From contig JAGGNK010008226.1 of NCBI GenBank assembly GCA_017590115.1, positions 8,029,501 through 8,093,500 on the forward strand: a stretch of 64,000 nt of DNA, in the 5' to 3' direction. This DNA comes from Montifringilla adamsi (Eukaryota > Chordata > Aves > Passeriformes > Passeridae). Positions 38,860 through 49,130 of the stretch are shown here, in pieces (position 1 is the stretch's first letter; every line of letters starts with the position of its first letter). The translations under genes were made by a program, and so were the position numbers. The notes beneath the pieces were generated by a model. The model ran no database searches, had not been told where the DNA came from, and saw nothing but the letters and a program-made list of their open reading frames with translations.

Positions 38860-39485
38860 TGCAGGCCCGGCCGTGGCTCCACCCCAGACGGGCCCAGCTC
38901 AGGAGTTCTCCCACTCGGATGAGTTTGGTCCATTTCCAGGTGGCTTCCCTGGCCGATTCCAGCTCCAGGTGATGCAGTCCCACCCTCCCAGGCTGCTCTC
39001 CTCCCTCCCCTGCCGGTGGCACTTTTGGGGCCGGAGCTGCAGCGGTGTCCTTGGTTGTGGGGCTGGAAAAGGATTGTTGTGTGTGCCTGAGCTGCGAGGA
39101 GAGCTGCTGGCACTGCGTGTGGAGCTCAGAGTCAGCCTGGGGCAGGCAGAGCCTGGCAACACGAGGGCGGGAGCTGAAGGCAGCAGCGGGGATGGAGCGC
39201 ACGGAGCAGCACGGGCAGATGCGAGCCCAGGGAGCCGCAGGGCCGAGCGGCGCTCCACGAGCGGTGCTGGAGCTCCTTCCTGTGGTGGCAGCGATGAGTT
39301 ACTGCCTGTGGAGCAGCGGCCGGGAAGCAGCCCGGGAATGCCGCCCATCCCGGGATCCCTGCAGCCCCGCGGTCCCGGTGGGCTCAGGGCGGAGTGTCCC
39401 CATGGACACTGCTCCAGGACACTGCGGGTGTCACCTCCCCCAGCCCCGGGCCAGCTGGGCGGTCACTCGGGCGTGTTCCTTAGAT
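38860..39485. other. GC-rich intergenic stretch
   Basis: GC-rich with moderate CpG at 39130-39480. Open frames occur on both strands but lack a recognised domain. A small CpG island is possible. Confidence 0.35.
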
Positions 39486-39489
39486 AATG

Positions 39490-39910
39490 TCATTTTCTGT
39501 CACCGTTAGGTCGGATGTGACATACGCACACGTGATCGGGGTCCAAGAAGAAAAAGGTTTTTTATTCTGCGTGTTCTCCAGCTTATAAACTCTTAACAAA
39601 GCGTGATCTTAAGTCATTAACTACATCACAATAACTTATTGTATTCCTTGGTGCAAAGCAATTAATGTCAATATAATTGGCAAAAGTTTTACAGAAATTT
39701 AATAAGGCACATATACACATCTACTTATGCACGTAGCCTGGCTTACAGCAATATTCATGTATCTTTTCTAATCTGTTTCCATGCTGACGGCCTTGTCTTC
39801 TTCCTTGCTATGGACACACTCGAAAATCGTCAAATTGTTATTTCTTCTATTAACTCAGCTTTGCTTGCAGGCCAGCTGTCAAGCCCTTCCATAATTTTCT
39901 CACTGGTGTC
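39490..39910 (-). mobile_element. Probable endogenous retrovirus LTR fragment
   Basis: Repeat-like sequence with TGTCACCGTTAGGTCGGATG, GTGACATACGCACACGTGAT and AGGTTTTTTATTCTGCGTG. Read on the minus strand it has an AATAAA at 39561-39566 and TATA-like words upstream, as in an avian LTR. Boundaries and target-site duplication could not be fixed and no viral gene is attached. It could instead be an AT-rich conserved element. Confidence 0.4.
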
Positions 39911-40060
39911 CCACACCTTCCCAGGCAGGAGTGGTCGGGGGGGATCTGGGGCGGGCAGCTCTGCCCAGCCCCGGGCACAGCCGTGGGCGCTGCCCGCTGC
40001 CCTGGGCACAGCAGCAGCAGGGATGAGCAAGTGCTGCTTGCAGATCTTCAAAAGAACGGA
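39911..40060. other. Intergenic, GC-rich
   Basis: Short GC-rich stretch. Nothing recognised. Confidence 0.35.
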
Positions 40061-40470
40061 ATCTGGCCCTCCATGTTCTTTTGATGTGGTTTTTTTTTGG
40101 GTTTTTTTTTTTTTTTTTGTATGCAAATAAGGTTTAATTTGCGAACTTTGAGCAGTTTGCAGATGAGTTTATCAGTGTTGTGTTATTGAGTTTATTCAGC
40201 ACCGGGCATTGGGAAAGCACAGAGAACATTATTTATGTTGTTAAACAAAGTCAAGGAATTCAGGCATCTGCTACTGGCCAGGAAAACAGACAACCAAAAC
40301 AAAGTCATGTTTGTAATCATGCTCAGCAGTCTTTTAGGACAAATAATTACTAAAATAATCGACAGGCATGGATGGGATTACTAACGACAGCGATAGCCTG
40401 GAATATTCATTCCTCCCTTGCACGGAGCAGCTAGCTGAGGGGGTGGAATGAGCAGCTCTGGGGCTGTGGA
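40061..40470. other. Enhancer-like AT-rich block
   Basis: Repeat-free apart from a T-run at 40105-40119. It contains TATGCAAATAAGG (octamer-like), TTTATGTTGTTAAACAAAG and several TAAT cores. Strong texture for a conserved non-coding element; untested. Confidence 0.4.
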
Positions 40471-40724
40471 ATGCCAAGCTCACACTTGGATTTTGTTGTC
40501 TCAGCTGAGGAGTTCTGGGGGGAGCAGAAACAGCCCTGCTGCTGCCTGGGCCGGGGGGGGATTCTGAACCCAGCACTCTCCTATCCCATGCACTGATTTT
40601 GCTCTTGCTGCTCTTAGGAAGAAACTAAATGTAAGTTATTAATGAATTCCTTTTAATATGAGCATTTATATGCGTCGAGCTGGGTGAAATTCAAACTAAG
40701 GTGGAAAACATCCAGGCTGTACCA

Positions 40725-40922
40725 CAGGGATGGGACACTGAGGGGGTACAAGTGGGGGTCTGCACAGGCTTCCCTGGCTCCAGGCTGGCACCCAGTGCCT
40801 GGACACTGGGGCTGGGAGCACCTGGGACAGTGGGAGGTGTCCCTGCCACGGCAGGGGTGGCTCTGGGTGGGATTTCAGGTCCTTTTCCAGTCAAACTGCC
40901 CTGGGATTCTGTGACATCTGTG
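40725..40922 (+). mobile_element. CR1 LINE 3' fragment
   Basis: Sense CR1: GGACACTGGGGCTGGGAGCA, GTCCCTGCCACGGCAGGGGT, TTTCAGGTCCTTTTCCAGTC, GGGATTCTGTGAC. Confidence 0.85.
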
Positions 40923-41384
40923 GTGATGCTCACGCTGCTCCTCAGAGCTTACCCAGCCCCACCTGCCAAAATGATGAGGTGCAAAGCTGCTTTAGAGAGA
41001 AAACAGAGCTACAGAGATACACCAGGTCCAGCTGCAGCTCCCTGAGCCCCGCTGGGTCTTCACTGAGGGCCAGGCTCTGCGCTGAGAGCCAAGGGAGGAG
41101 AGCAGGACGGGGAGGAGGTGGGAGCAAACCCCTTCCACGCTTCTGGAACAGGAGCAGCGGGAATAAAATGCCACTTTTCTGGCACTAATGAACGTGTGGC
41201 AGTGCAGGAATAGCTCTGTGCCCATAGGAAGTCTGGATTTTCAGCTACTGTTTGAGTTCCTTTTCTTCCAAAAGTGCTGGTGAGGCTCAGTCCTGTCATC
41301 CACTTCCTCTTACAACCGCCGCCGACTTCAAAGGAAATCCTGCTGGCAAAATAGCTACAGAATTGTGTCAGGAGTTTATTTGCT

Positions 41385-41610
41385 CCCAAGATTAGATAAT
41401 TAATGAAGATAGAATATTAAAATTACATTTACATAAAGCTAAGGGTAATCTTAAAGCGTTCTATTATTTTGTAAATGACCCGAAGTTTGTAACGCATTTA
41501 TAATGATGAATCAGGAGACGAGGCCTTTCAAATGAGGAAGTACAATTTATAATCTCACTTTCCTTCATTATTTATTCATCCTGCTGTTGAATCATCTGCT
41601 CTTCAGAACC
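41385..41610. other. Enhancer-like AT-rich block
   Basis: Very AT-rich and repeat-free: AGATTAGATAATTAATGAAG, TAAAGCTAAGGGTAATC, TAACGCATTTATAATG. Candidate conserved non-coding element; untested. Confidence 0.42.
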
Positions 41611-41749
41611 TGAAAAGCCACGGAGCTCCCTTTACCTGCCGCTGTTACTCTACGAGGAAACTCAAGTTTTGTGTTTGAGTCAGTCTCAAGCACAGGGTGA
41701 GGGGAGCTCCACACAGATCCTTTTCTTGGGCCCAGTGAGTCTGAAATTC

Positions 41750-41985
41750 CTACAATTCCAGCCTGGTTTGGGCTGGAAGGGACCTCAAACTTCATCATTT
41801 TCCACCCCTGCCATGGCAGGGACACCTTCCCCTGTCCCAGGTGCTCCCAGCCCCAGTGTCCAGCCTGGCCTTGGGCACTGCCAGGGATCCAGGGGCAGCC
41901 CCAGCTGCTCTGGGCACCCTGTGCCAGGGCCTGCCCACCCTGCCAGGGAACAATTCCTGCCCAAAATCCCATCCAAGCCTGTCTT
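41750..41985 (-). mobile_element. CR1 LINE 3' end
   Basis: Reverse CR1: GCCTGGTTTGGGCTGGAAGG, CCATGGCAGGGACACCTTCC, GGCCTTGGGCACTGCCAGGG, CAGCTGCTCTGGGCACCCTG. Same subtype as the 46.2- and 56.3-kb copies. Confidence 0.9.
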
Positions 41986-42309
41986 CCTTCAGCTGACGGA
42001 CACAAATTCCACAGAACTTCTGCTGTCTGGCTCTCCCTTCAGGCTCAGTCTTTGCTACACCTGGATTGCTGAAGATGTAGTGATGGTAAAACCAGATATT
42101 TTTTTTTATTTTCAACATAAAGCCATGGAAATAGTGATTCCTTTCCACTCTGGAACTGTGTTTGTAGCAATGCTCTGAATGATTGCCCCTGTGTGAACTC
42201 ATAGCTCTGCTCCTTTCAAACAAGCCTGTCACCCAGCAGAGCTTTATTTAACCCCACTGCCCATTTCTGGGTGCAGCAATTTCCCAGTGCTGAATTTTCA
42301 GCACACAAC

Positions 42310-42460
42310 CAGGCTGCCCCTGGATCCCTGGCAGTGCCCAAGGCCAGGCTGGACACTGGGGCTGGAGCAGCTGGGACAGGGGAAGGTGTCCCTGCCGTGG
42401 CTGGGGTGGCACTGGGTGGGATTTGAGGTCCCTTCCCACCAAAACCATTCCAAGATTTTA
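42310..42460 (+). mobile_element. CR1 LINE 3' end
   Basis: Sense CR1: GGATCCCTGGCAGTGCCCAA, GGCTGGACACTGGGGCTGGA, GTGGCACTGGGTGGGATTTG. Confidence 0.9.
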
Positions 42461-43469
42461 TCCCAAGTCTGGCTCTCAGTGGGCACCAAGGGCTCAGGAG
42501 AAGGAAATCAGGTCCTTAACCCAAAAGCTTCTCCAGAAGCATTCCCTCATCAATAAGACCCCCAAAATCCCCTGCTGTAAGAGCTGGCACTAAACCTGAC
42601 CCACCTCGCTGCTCTCAGCACAGGGAGCAACACTGGGGTGAAGAAATGATAGAAAATTTTCTCTCCCCTTCCCTAAAGTAACTGTCCCAGCTGGGGGAAG
42701 TGATTTGCTGCACACAGGGACTGAGAAAAGCAAAGTTTAGACAGGGCAGGATTTTGTGACTCAGCTTTTATCAGAACTGGAACGACTTCAACAGGATGCT
42801 GAGCACAAGTGATGGAACCCTGGCCATAAATTCAGACAGAAAACTCAGAATGTTATTTACTAGCTACCCTAAATCACCCAATCTTCAGTGAAATAGCCTC
42901 CCTTCACCAAATAACTCACACCAGCTATTTCCCTTTGCTTACAAACTCTGTTAAAAACTCCTCAGAATTCTTTCCCTTCTCGGCTTTGCTCAGAAATGCA
43001 CATTTTAAAGCTTCCCAGGCTCTCTCCTTGCTGAGCTACTGAGTCAGGGACTGAAGCCTCTGGCACTTGCTGGGAGGTGTTGAGTTCAGAGAACTTAACT
43101 TTTATTTAAAGGCTTTTTATGTTCAGGACTCAAACACAGCAGCATCCTGTTGGTGCAGGGAGTGCTGAGGGGTTGGGGATGGATTCCTGCCCCTCTCCTC
43201 GTGGCTGTGAGAATGAGGGTGGTGAGGATGAAGGCTGGTGCTCAGGAAGGTGCCCATGAGCAGAGGGAGGGTTTGGGAGGCTCAGGGAGGATTTTAACTG
43301 TGTCATTTTAGCTGTGCTCTGCCCTGCTGGAATATTCACATTCCACTGAACTCTTGTTATTCCCAGGGCATGGACAAGCCTGGCTTAGGGCACCACTGAC
43401 AAAAGGAGAGGCGTGTTGACACTTCTTTATTAATTAAGGCATAATTAATAAATCAGGATTCAAGTTGTG
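42461..43469. other. Intergenic, no gene seen
   Basis: Ordinary sequence, repeat-poor at 42600-43020. No exon is recognised. Confidence 0.4.
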
Positions 43470-43607
43470 ACTGCCCCTGGATCCCTGGCAGTGCCCAAGG
43501 CCAGGCTGGAGCACCTGGGACAGGGAAAGGTGTCCCTGCCATGGCAGGGGTGGCACTGGCTGGGATTTGAGGTCCCTCCAACCCAAACCAATCTGGGATT
43601 CCATGTA
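43470..43607 (+). mobile_element. CR1 LINE 3' end
   Basis: Sense CR1: GCCCCTGGATCCCTGGCAGT, GTGTCCCTGCCATGGCAGGG, GAGGTCCCTCCAACCCAAAC. Confidence 0.88.
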
Positions 43608-44700
43608 ATTGACAGCTAAATGTTAATGGTTTGAGAGGGAAAAGCTTCCCAAGGAGCGGGGTGGAGCTGAAGCATGGCTGGGCTTAGAACAAGTGGAAAG
43701 GGGAAGGGCCTGGGTGGTCAAGGCTTGCCAGAATTTCATTAATCAGTGACCACGGCGCCTGCTCAAAGCCAGCAGTGGCCAGCATGGGGTGACAGCACTG
43801 CTGGTGGGAGAGATTCCAGGTGGGATCTGCACGTGGGGACACCTCAGGCTGATGCCACAGGCCTGGAACCCTCCACAGATGAGGAAAAGCCTTGGTGCTG
43901 CTGTAGGTCTGTGTTCCATCTGAGCCTTCCCGAAACTTCACAGGCCTCTCACTGTGCAATTACAGGAGGATTTTAGTCTGATTATACATTAAAAACTCTC
44001 CTCTCCAAAGAAACTCAAAGATCAGAGACATTTCCTTTCAAGTATTACACTGAAATTTGAACACTCCTGCTGCTTATTACAAATGTTTCTGCAAGGCACT
44101 GTGGAACTCATCAACTCGATACTTTTATTGTCAGAATTGTTTTGTTTTCTCTATAAATCCAAGCATTTCGCTTCCATACCCTTCTTTTTTTTATGAAAAT
44201 GTTGTTAGGGAAGTTTTAGTCACAGCTTGAGCAGGATGCACAGTCACAAGCCACTGCTGTGGGTACATTACCAGGACCATGAGAATCACAACCAAACACA
44301 AAATAAATGACATGTTTGTCCTTCAGCTGGGTGAAAATGGGAATGCAAAGTCTAGAGTCTTATTTTTCCTGATCCCCACAATTCTCTAATCTTATCAAAT
44401 ATACATTCCCATATTCCAAGGCAGCCTGATAAAGCAGCTTGCTAGAAATAAGTTGCATTAGATTGTGTGTAGAGCACATTTTCCTGGGAAATCCAATTTC
44501 ACAATCATGTTCTGGTGACATTTAGCCATTGCTTAGTGCAGCAAGGCTTCCTCGGGTATTTGAAACGCTGAGTCCTGTGGCAGCAGGACCAGGGCAGGGA
44601 TTGTCCCCCTGTGCCACCACAGGGACCTCGAGGGCTCAGTCCAGCTCTGGGTCCTCACTGCAGGAGAGCCCTGGAGGGGCTGGAGCGTGTCCAGGGCAAG
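43608..44700. other. Intergenic with possible enhancer-like block
   Basis: Bases about 43970-44530 are AT-rich and repeat-free. No exon is recognised. Confidence 0.35.
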
Positions 44701-44705
44701 GAATG

Positions 44706-44935
44706 GAGCTGGGAAGGGAATGGAGAATTCCTGAGGAGCTGGGAAGGGGCTGGAGAATTCCTGAGGAGCTGGGAAGGGAATGGAGAATTCCTGAGGAGCT
44801 GGGAAGGGGCTGGAGAATTCCTGAGGAGCTGGGAATGGGCTGGAGAATTCCTGAGGAGCTGGGAAGGGAATGGAGAATTCCTGAGGAGCTGGGAAGGGGC
44901 TGGAGAATTCCTGAGGAGCTGGGAAGGGGCTGAGC
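44706..44935. repeat. 30-bp minisatellite GAGCTGGGAAGG...GAATTCCT
   Basis: About 7.5 near-perfect 30-base units alternating between GGGAA and GGGGC variants, each with a GAATTC. It runs straight into the CR1 copy at 44938. Confidence 0.95.
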
Positions 44936-44937
44936 CT

Positions 44938-45260
44938 GGAGCACAGGAGGCTCAGGGGGCCCTTGTGGCTCTGCACAGCTCCTGCCAGGAGGGGACAGCC
45001 GGGGGGGTCGGGCTGTGCTCCAGGGAACAGGGACAGGAGCAGAGGGAACGGCCTCAGGCTGGGCCAGGGCAGCTCAGGGTGGGCACAGCAGGAATTTCCC
45101 CATGGAAAGGGGGATCAGGAACTGGCACTGCCCAGGGAGGGTTGGAGTGCCCATCCCTGCAGGTGTCACCTGGAGGTGGCACTCAGAGCTGGGGACAGGG
45201 TGGGGATGGGCACAGGGTGGACTCTGGGGTCTCGAGGTCCTGTCCCACCTCAGGGATCCT
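44938..45260 (+). mobile_element. CR1 LINE 3' end, near-duplicate of 16.1-kb copy
   Basis: Sense CR1 starting GGAGCACAGGAGGCTCAGGG. The first 200 bases match 16110-16310 almost base for base, including a GGGGGGG run. The right half diverges with small deletions. Confidence 0.88.
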
Positions 45261-45429
45261 GTCCCCTCCTTCCCCAGCCCCTGCTCCTCCCTGGCTCCGC
45301 TGACCCTCTGCAGGCAGGGAAGGATCACTCCCCTGGAGCCCAGATTCCCAGCAAAGCCCGGCTCCAGAGGCTGCCTGGCCGTGGCACAGCTGCGCAGGGA
45401 GCGTGCTGTCCCTGTTTGTCTGGGAGTGG

Positions 45430-45840
45430 AGGTGCCTCCAGGTTCATAAATCTGTATGCAGTAGTAGGGGTTCTCTACCAGCAATTCATTTTAATTATGT
45501 GAGACATAAAAAGACCACCTACAGATGAGACAATACAGCTGTAAGATTCTCAAGGTTACTACGGGGAATACTTCATAACTGAAGTATGTTTTCCCCGAGG
45601 AATTTGACTACCATTTGATTTAATTTTTAATTTTTACATTTTAATCAAAAATAGATCAAATGGTGGTGTTGTCCCCTGGGAACCATACTTCAGATATGAA
45701 GCAGTCCATGTTCCTTTTAAATATGTAAAGCTGCCATTTATGTATAACTCATGAATGACACCCTGTGTTGCAAGCAAATATCACGCGGCGATTTCGGGAT
45801 CGTTGCAGTAACAACACCATAATCACACCAAAATATCAAA
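45430..45840. promoter_or_regulatory. Enhancer-like block with palindrome and EBF site
   Basis: AT-rich, repeat-free sequence. Between 45581 and 45691 two arms pair imperfectly around a centre near 45637: GAAGTATG (45581) with CATACTTC (45684), and ACCATTTGAT (45610) with ATCAAATGGT (45655). The right arm holds a perfect EBF consensus TCCCCTGGGA (45672-45681). The mirrored left position holds TCCCCGAGGA (45592-45601), one mismatch away. E-box cores CATTTG/CAAATG sit in each arm. A smaller hairpin lies at 45563-45597. Regulatory function is inferred. Confidence 0.4.
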
Positions 45841-46074
45841 ATATCCCCCAGCACAGGGCCAGCAGCACCCAGGGATGCCCCGGCAGCTGATCCTGGCCAT
45901 GCCCAGGGGAAGGAAGAGCCCCAGGATGGAGGATGTGCCCGTGGAGGTTGTGCTGATCCCCCTGGGTGGAGAAGCAGGGGAGGAGCAGCTCTGGGAGCTG
46001 GGCTTGGGTCAGGAGCAGAGTTTGGGACATCAGAGCTAAGCACGGCTGCCCCAGGCTTGGGAGAGGCTGCACAG

Positions 46075-46366
46075 GGGCTGGGGACAGGGATGGAGGGACA
46101 GGAGACAGGGAATGGCTCCCACTGCCAGAGGCAGGGATGGATGGGAGATTGGGAATTGGGAATTGTTCCCTGGCAGGGTGGGCAGGCCTGGCACAGGGTG
46201 CCCAGAGCAGCTGGGGCTGCCCCTGGATCCCTGGCAGTGCCCAAGGCCAGGCTGGACACTGGGGCTGGAGCACCTGGGACAGGGGAAGGTGTCCCTGCCA
46301 TGGCAGGGAGGGAATGGGTGGGATTTAGGATCCTTCCAACCCAAACCAGTCTGGAATTCTGTGACA
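46075..46366 (+). mobile_element. CR1 LINE 3' end
   Basis: Sense CR1: CAGGGAATGGCTCCCACTGC, GGCACAGGGTGCCCAGAGCA, GTGTCCCTGCCATGGCAGGG, and a terminal CAACCCAAACCAGTCTGGAA. The inner 150 bases are the reverse complement of the 41.8- and 56.3-kb copies. Confidence 0.92.
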
Positions 46367-46369
46367 AGA

Positions 46370-46578
46370 AGCAGCCTCAAGCTGGGCCAGGGGAGGTTCA
46401 GGATGGAACTTGGGAAAATTCCTTTCTGGAAAGGGCTGGAGTCCCCATCCCTGGGGGGATTTCACAGCCCTGTGGAGGTGACACTTGGGGACATGGTCAG
46501 TGGTGGCCTGGGCAGGGCTGGGAAGGGTTGGACTCCATGGGCTCAGGATTGTTCCAACCTGAACAATCCTGTGACCAT
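46370..46578 (+). mobile_element. Second CR1 LINE 3' end, in tandem
   Basis: Sense CR1 of another subtype: GCCTCAAGCTGGGCCAGGGG, GGAGTCCCCATCCCTGGGGG, GGAAGGGTTGGACTCCATGG. It follows the previous copy head to tail. Confidence 0.85.
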
Positions 46579-47974
46579 GTTGCATCCTCCTGGCGTTTTT
46601 TATTTTTCTCTGTTTTTAAACATTGTGGCCACTGCTTTTTGTGCTTCCTTGAGAAGAGCTGGGAACAACCCAGGAGGGGAGGAATGGCCGAGTCCTGGTG
46701 TCCCCAGGGTGGGGGAGCTGCTGGAGCCCTGGCCCAGCCACTTGTCACCCCTGGGAAATGAGGTGACAGTTCCTGCCCGTGCAGGAATTCCCAGCCAAGT
46801 CCCTTTGCCCAAAGCTCCAGGCTGGTCCTGCTCAGAGCAGCAAGCCCCAGCATGGACACGCAGGGACCCCGAGTGGAAGCTGGCTGTGGGAGGAAATGCC
46901 CAGTGTGAGTGTTAATTGGATAATTATCTGCAGCAATCAAGGCAAAGGCAGAGTTGTTTATGTGCGACTCTGAATCTGCCAGCACAGGGTATCACACCAC
47001 GCTCCCAGGAGAGCTGCTGGGGTTTTAAGCAACTAATTTGGACATAAACACCACGGGTTTGAAATCTAATACAAATATGAATTATAATATCGAAAATAAA
47101 CAAAAATAAATTTAAATACATTAACTGTATTCATCACATAAGTCTTGTCTTGTCAGACCCACGTTGCCTTTAAACTCCACTTACCCAATATTTTCATTTT
47201 CCATCTTTTTGGCAGTCAAGATGCCAAGTGGACCTGTAATTACCATCAAATTAATAAAGTGAGCACCTAAACCTACTACGAAGATATTACATGACACAAA
47301 TAATATTTATTCTCCTCATCAGAGGTTTTATTTACCTTTATTCTTAAGAAATCATTCATGGAATAACAACCAGACAATTCCATGCTGCAGCCAAAGTGGT
47401 GTTTAATGCTTCTGCTTTTATAAGGAACAATTTACAAAATACAAAGGTAAAAATAAGAATTAGATCCTTTAAACCTGAATTAAAAACAGGCCAGGGGCCT
47501 TTCTCTCTATATACAGGTAAATAAAGCATCACTCTGGTTATTCTGTGTACAAACCACAGCAGTAGGAAATAGAAAGTTTACACATCTTTTTTCATCAACA
47601 AAATTTCAGAGTTTACAAGGCATACAAAAATAACTCTGTGGTTCCACTGCAGATTTGACACAAATCTGCTTTAAAGGAATATTCACTGTCCCAGCCTGTG
47701 CCAGCTTTATGATCCTGGAAAATCCCAAAATAAATTACAAACACATCTATTTAAAAAAATATCACCATTAAAAGCCTTCAGTGGAGCAGACAATTAAACT
47801 CCAATTTGCTTCCAGGCTGACTGATTTAAAAAAAGCACTCCTTGCCCTGTTGGAAAACATGGAACAAGGAATCACATCTGAGAGGAAAAGTTCACTTTGG
47901 AATTGATCCAGGAGCTTCTGCCTTCCAATCTGGGGAACATTCAGGATAACGGGGGGTCTGAGAGGAGTTAAAGG
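46579..47974. other. Intergenic with AT-rich enhancer-like part
   Basis: Bases about 47010-47470 are AT-rich and repeat-free (GACCTGTAATTACCATCAAA, TAATAAAGTGAGCACC). The rest is ordinary. No exon is recognised. Confidence 0.35.
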
Positions 47975-48799
47975 TGATTTTATTCAGAGGAGAGTTTAGC
48001 AGGAGTCACTGCAGCAGTGCCCTGGCATGGTGTGAGTGTCTGTCTGAAATTCCCCTCGTTCTTTGCCTCTCGATCGTCATGGAAGTCGAGACCACCGGGG
48101 AAAGGAGAAGATCCTGTTCTGAAAATCCAGGTCTGACTGGTCCACCAAGCCAGATTATTGTCTGCGGGTGTGTTTGCTCTCCCAAGGGACACTGCACCCG
48201 ATGAACAAGGCAAGGGACACTGTGCTCTCCTTCGCCTGCATCGCTTAGCAACGCTGGCTCTGGAATTTCTCCACCCTCCTGACTTGGCTGGACTTTCTCT
48301 CTGGAGTGACCTTCTCGGTGGTCACCACAAAGACCCTGCATTCACCCTGCATCAACCACGGTGACAGATGGACTGAGATGGGAGAAGGTTCTCCCCCAAG
48401 GACTGAGACATGCGACCCCTGCATGGCAAAGCCCCCCCTTCTTCCCCAAGGACCGCGATGAAATCCCAGAGCGGGGAAGGCGTGTGTGGGGAAGGCCAGG
48501 TGACCAGAGCAAGTTTGCAAGTGACCACTGGACCCACAATGGCTCTCGCCCACTGCTGAGGTCAGGGACTATTGTGCCTGTTCTCCCCCACTCAATTTTC
48601 AATAATAAAATCCCCTGGGTCAGCTGGGGGCTGTTGAGATCTCCCCTGACGTGATCCAGGCTCTGTTGACTGGACTCTGAAGGATCCCACGTCTGGTAGC
48701 TATACCCCTCTTTCCTTTTTCCCTCTCTCTTTTCTCCTTTTTCTTCCCCTTTTCTTCATTCCCCTTCTCCCTAACGCATTTTGCTGTGGTCATTCAACA
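47975..48799 (+). mobile_element. Probable solo LTR of an endogenous retrovirus
   Basis: About 825 bases starting TG and ending CA, flanked on both sides by AAGG (47971-47974 and 48800-48803), a plausible 4-bp target-site duplication. Inside are an AATAAA at 48604-48609, a short GC-richer stretch after it and a long pyrimidine-rich tail (48705-48775), the usual U3-R-U5 order. No viral coding sequence is attached. A second reading with the left end near 48031 is possible but gives no target-site duplication. It contains a perfect TCCCAAGGGA at 48180-48189. Confidence 0.55.
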
Positions 48800-48984
48800 A
48801 AGGTACATTTGTTTTGATTTTTACTGCAACACCCCCTTGTGGTGTCAGTTTTTGCACCTTGATTTCAGTGAAAAGAACCTCCCCGAGTCTCGTCCTTAGG
48901 ACGGATCGTGTCACACGGGAACACCTGGGTGTGACCTGCAGGGAGCAGCTCCAGGGGCTCCCCCAGAATGGAGCTGGAACGTGC
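48800..48984. other. Intergenic, no gene seen
   Basis: Short unassigned stretch between the LTR and a CR1 copy. Confidence 0.35.
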
Positions 48985-49130
48985 ATTTCTGCAGAGCCAG
49001 CGTGGGCAGCCCTGGCACAGAGCAGCTGGGCAGTGCCAAGGCCAGGCTGGATGGGGCTGGGAGCACTGGGACAGGAGCTGGATGGGCTTTGAGGTCTTCT
49101 CCAGCCCAAAGCAGGCTGGAGCTCTGCAGG
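48985..49130 (+). mobile_element. CR1 LINE 3' fragment
   Basis: Sense CR1, degraded: CAGTGCCAAGGCCAGGCTGG, GCTTTGAGGTCTTCTCCAGC. Confidence 0.7.

Noticed and set aside
44611..45303. 230-codon open frame with 10-residue repeats
   Set aside because: A 30-bp minisatellite joined to a CR1 3' end; not a gene.
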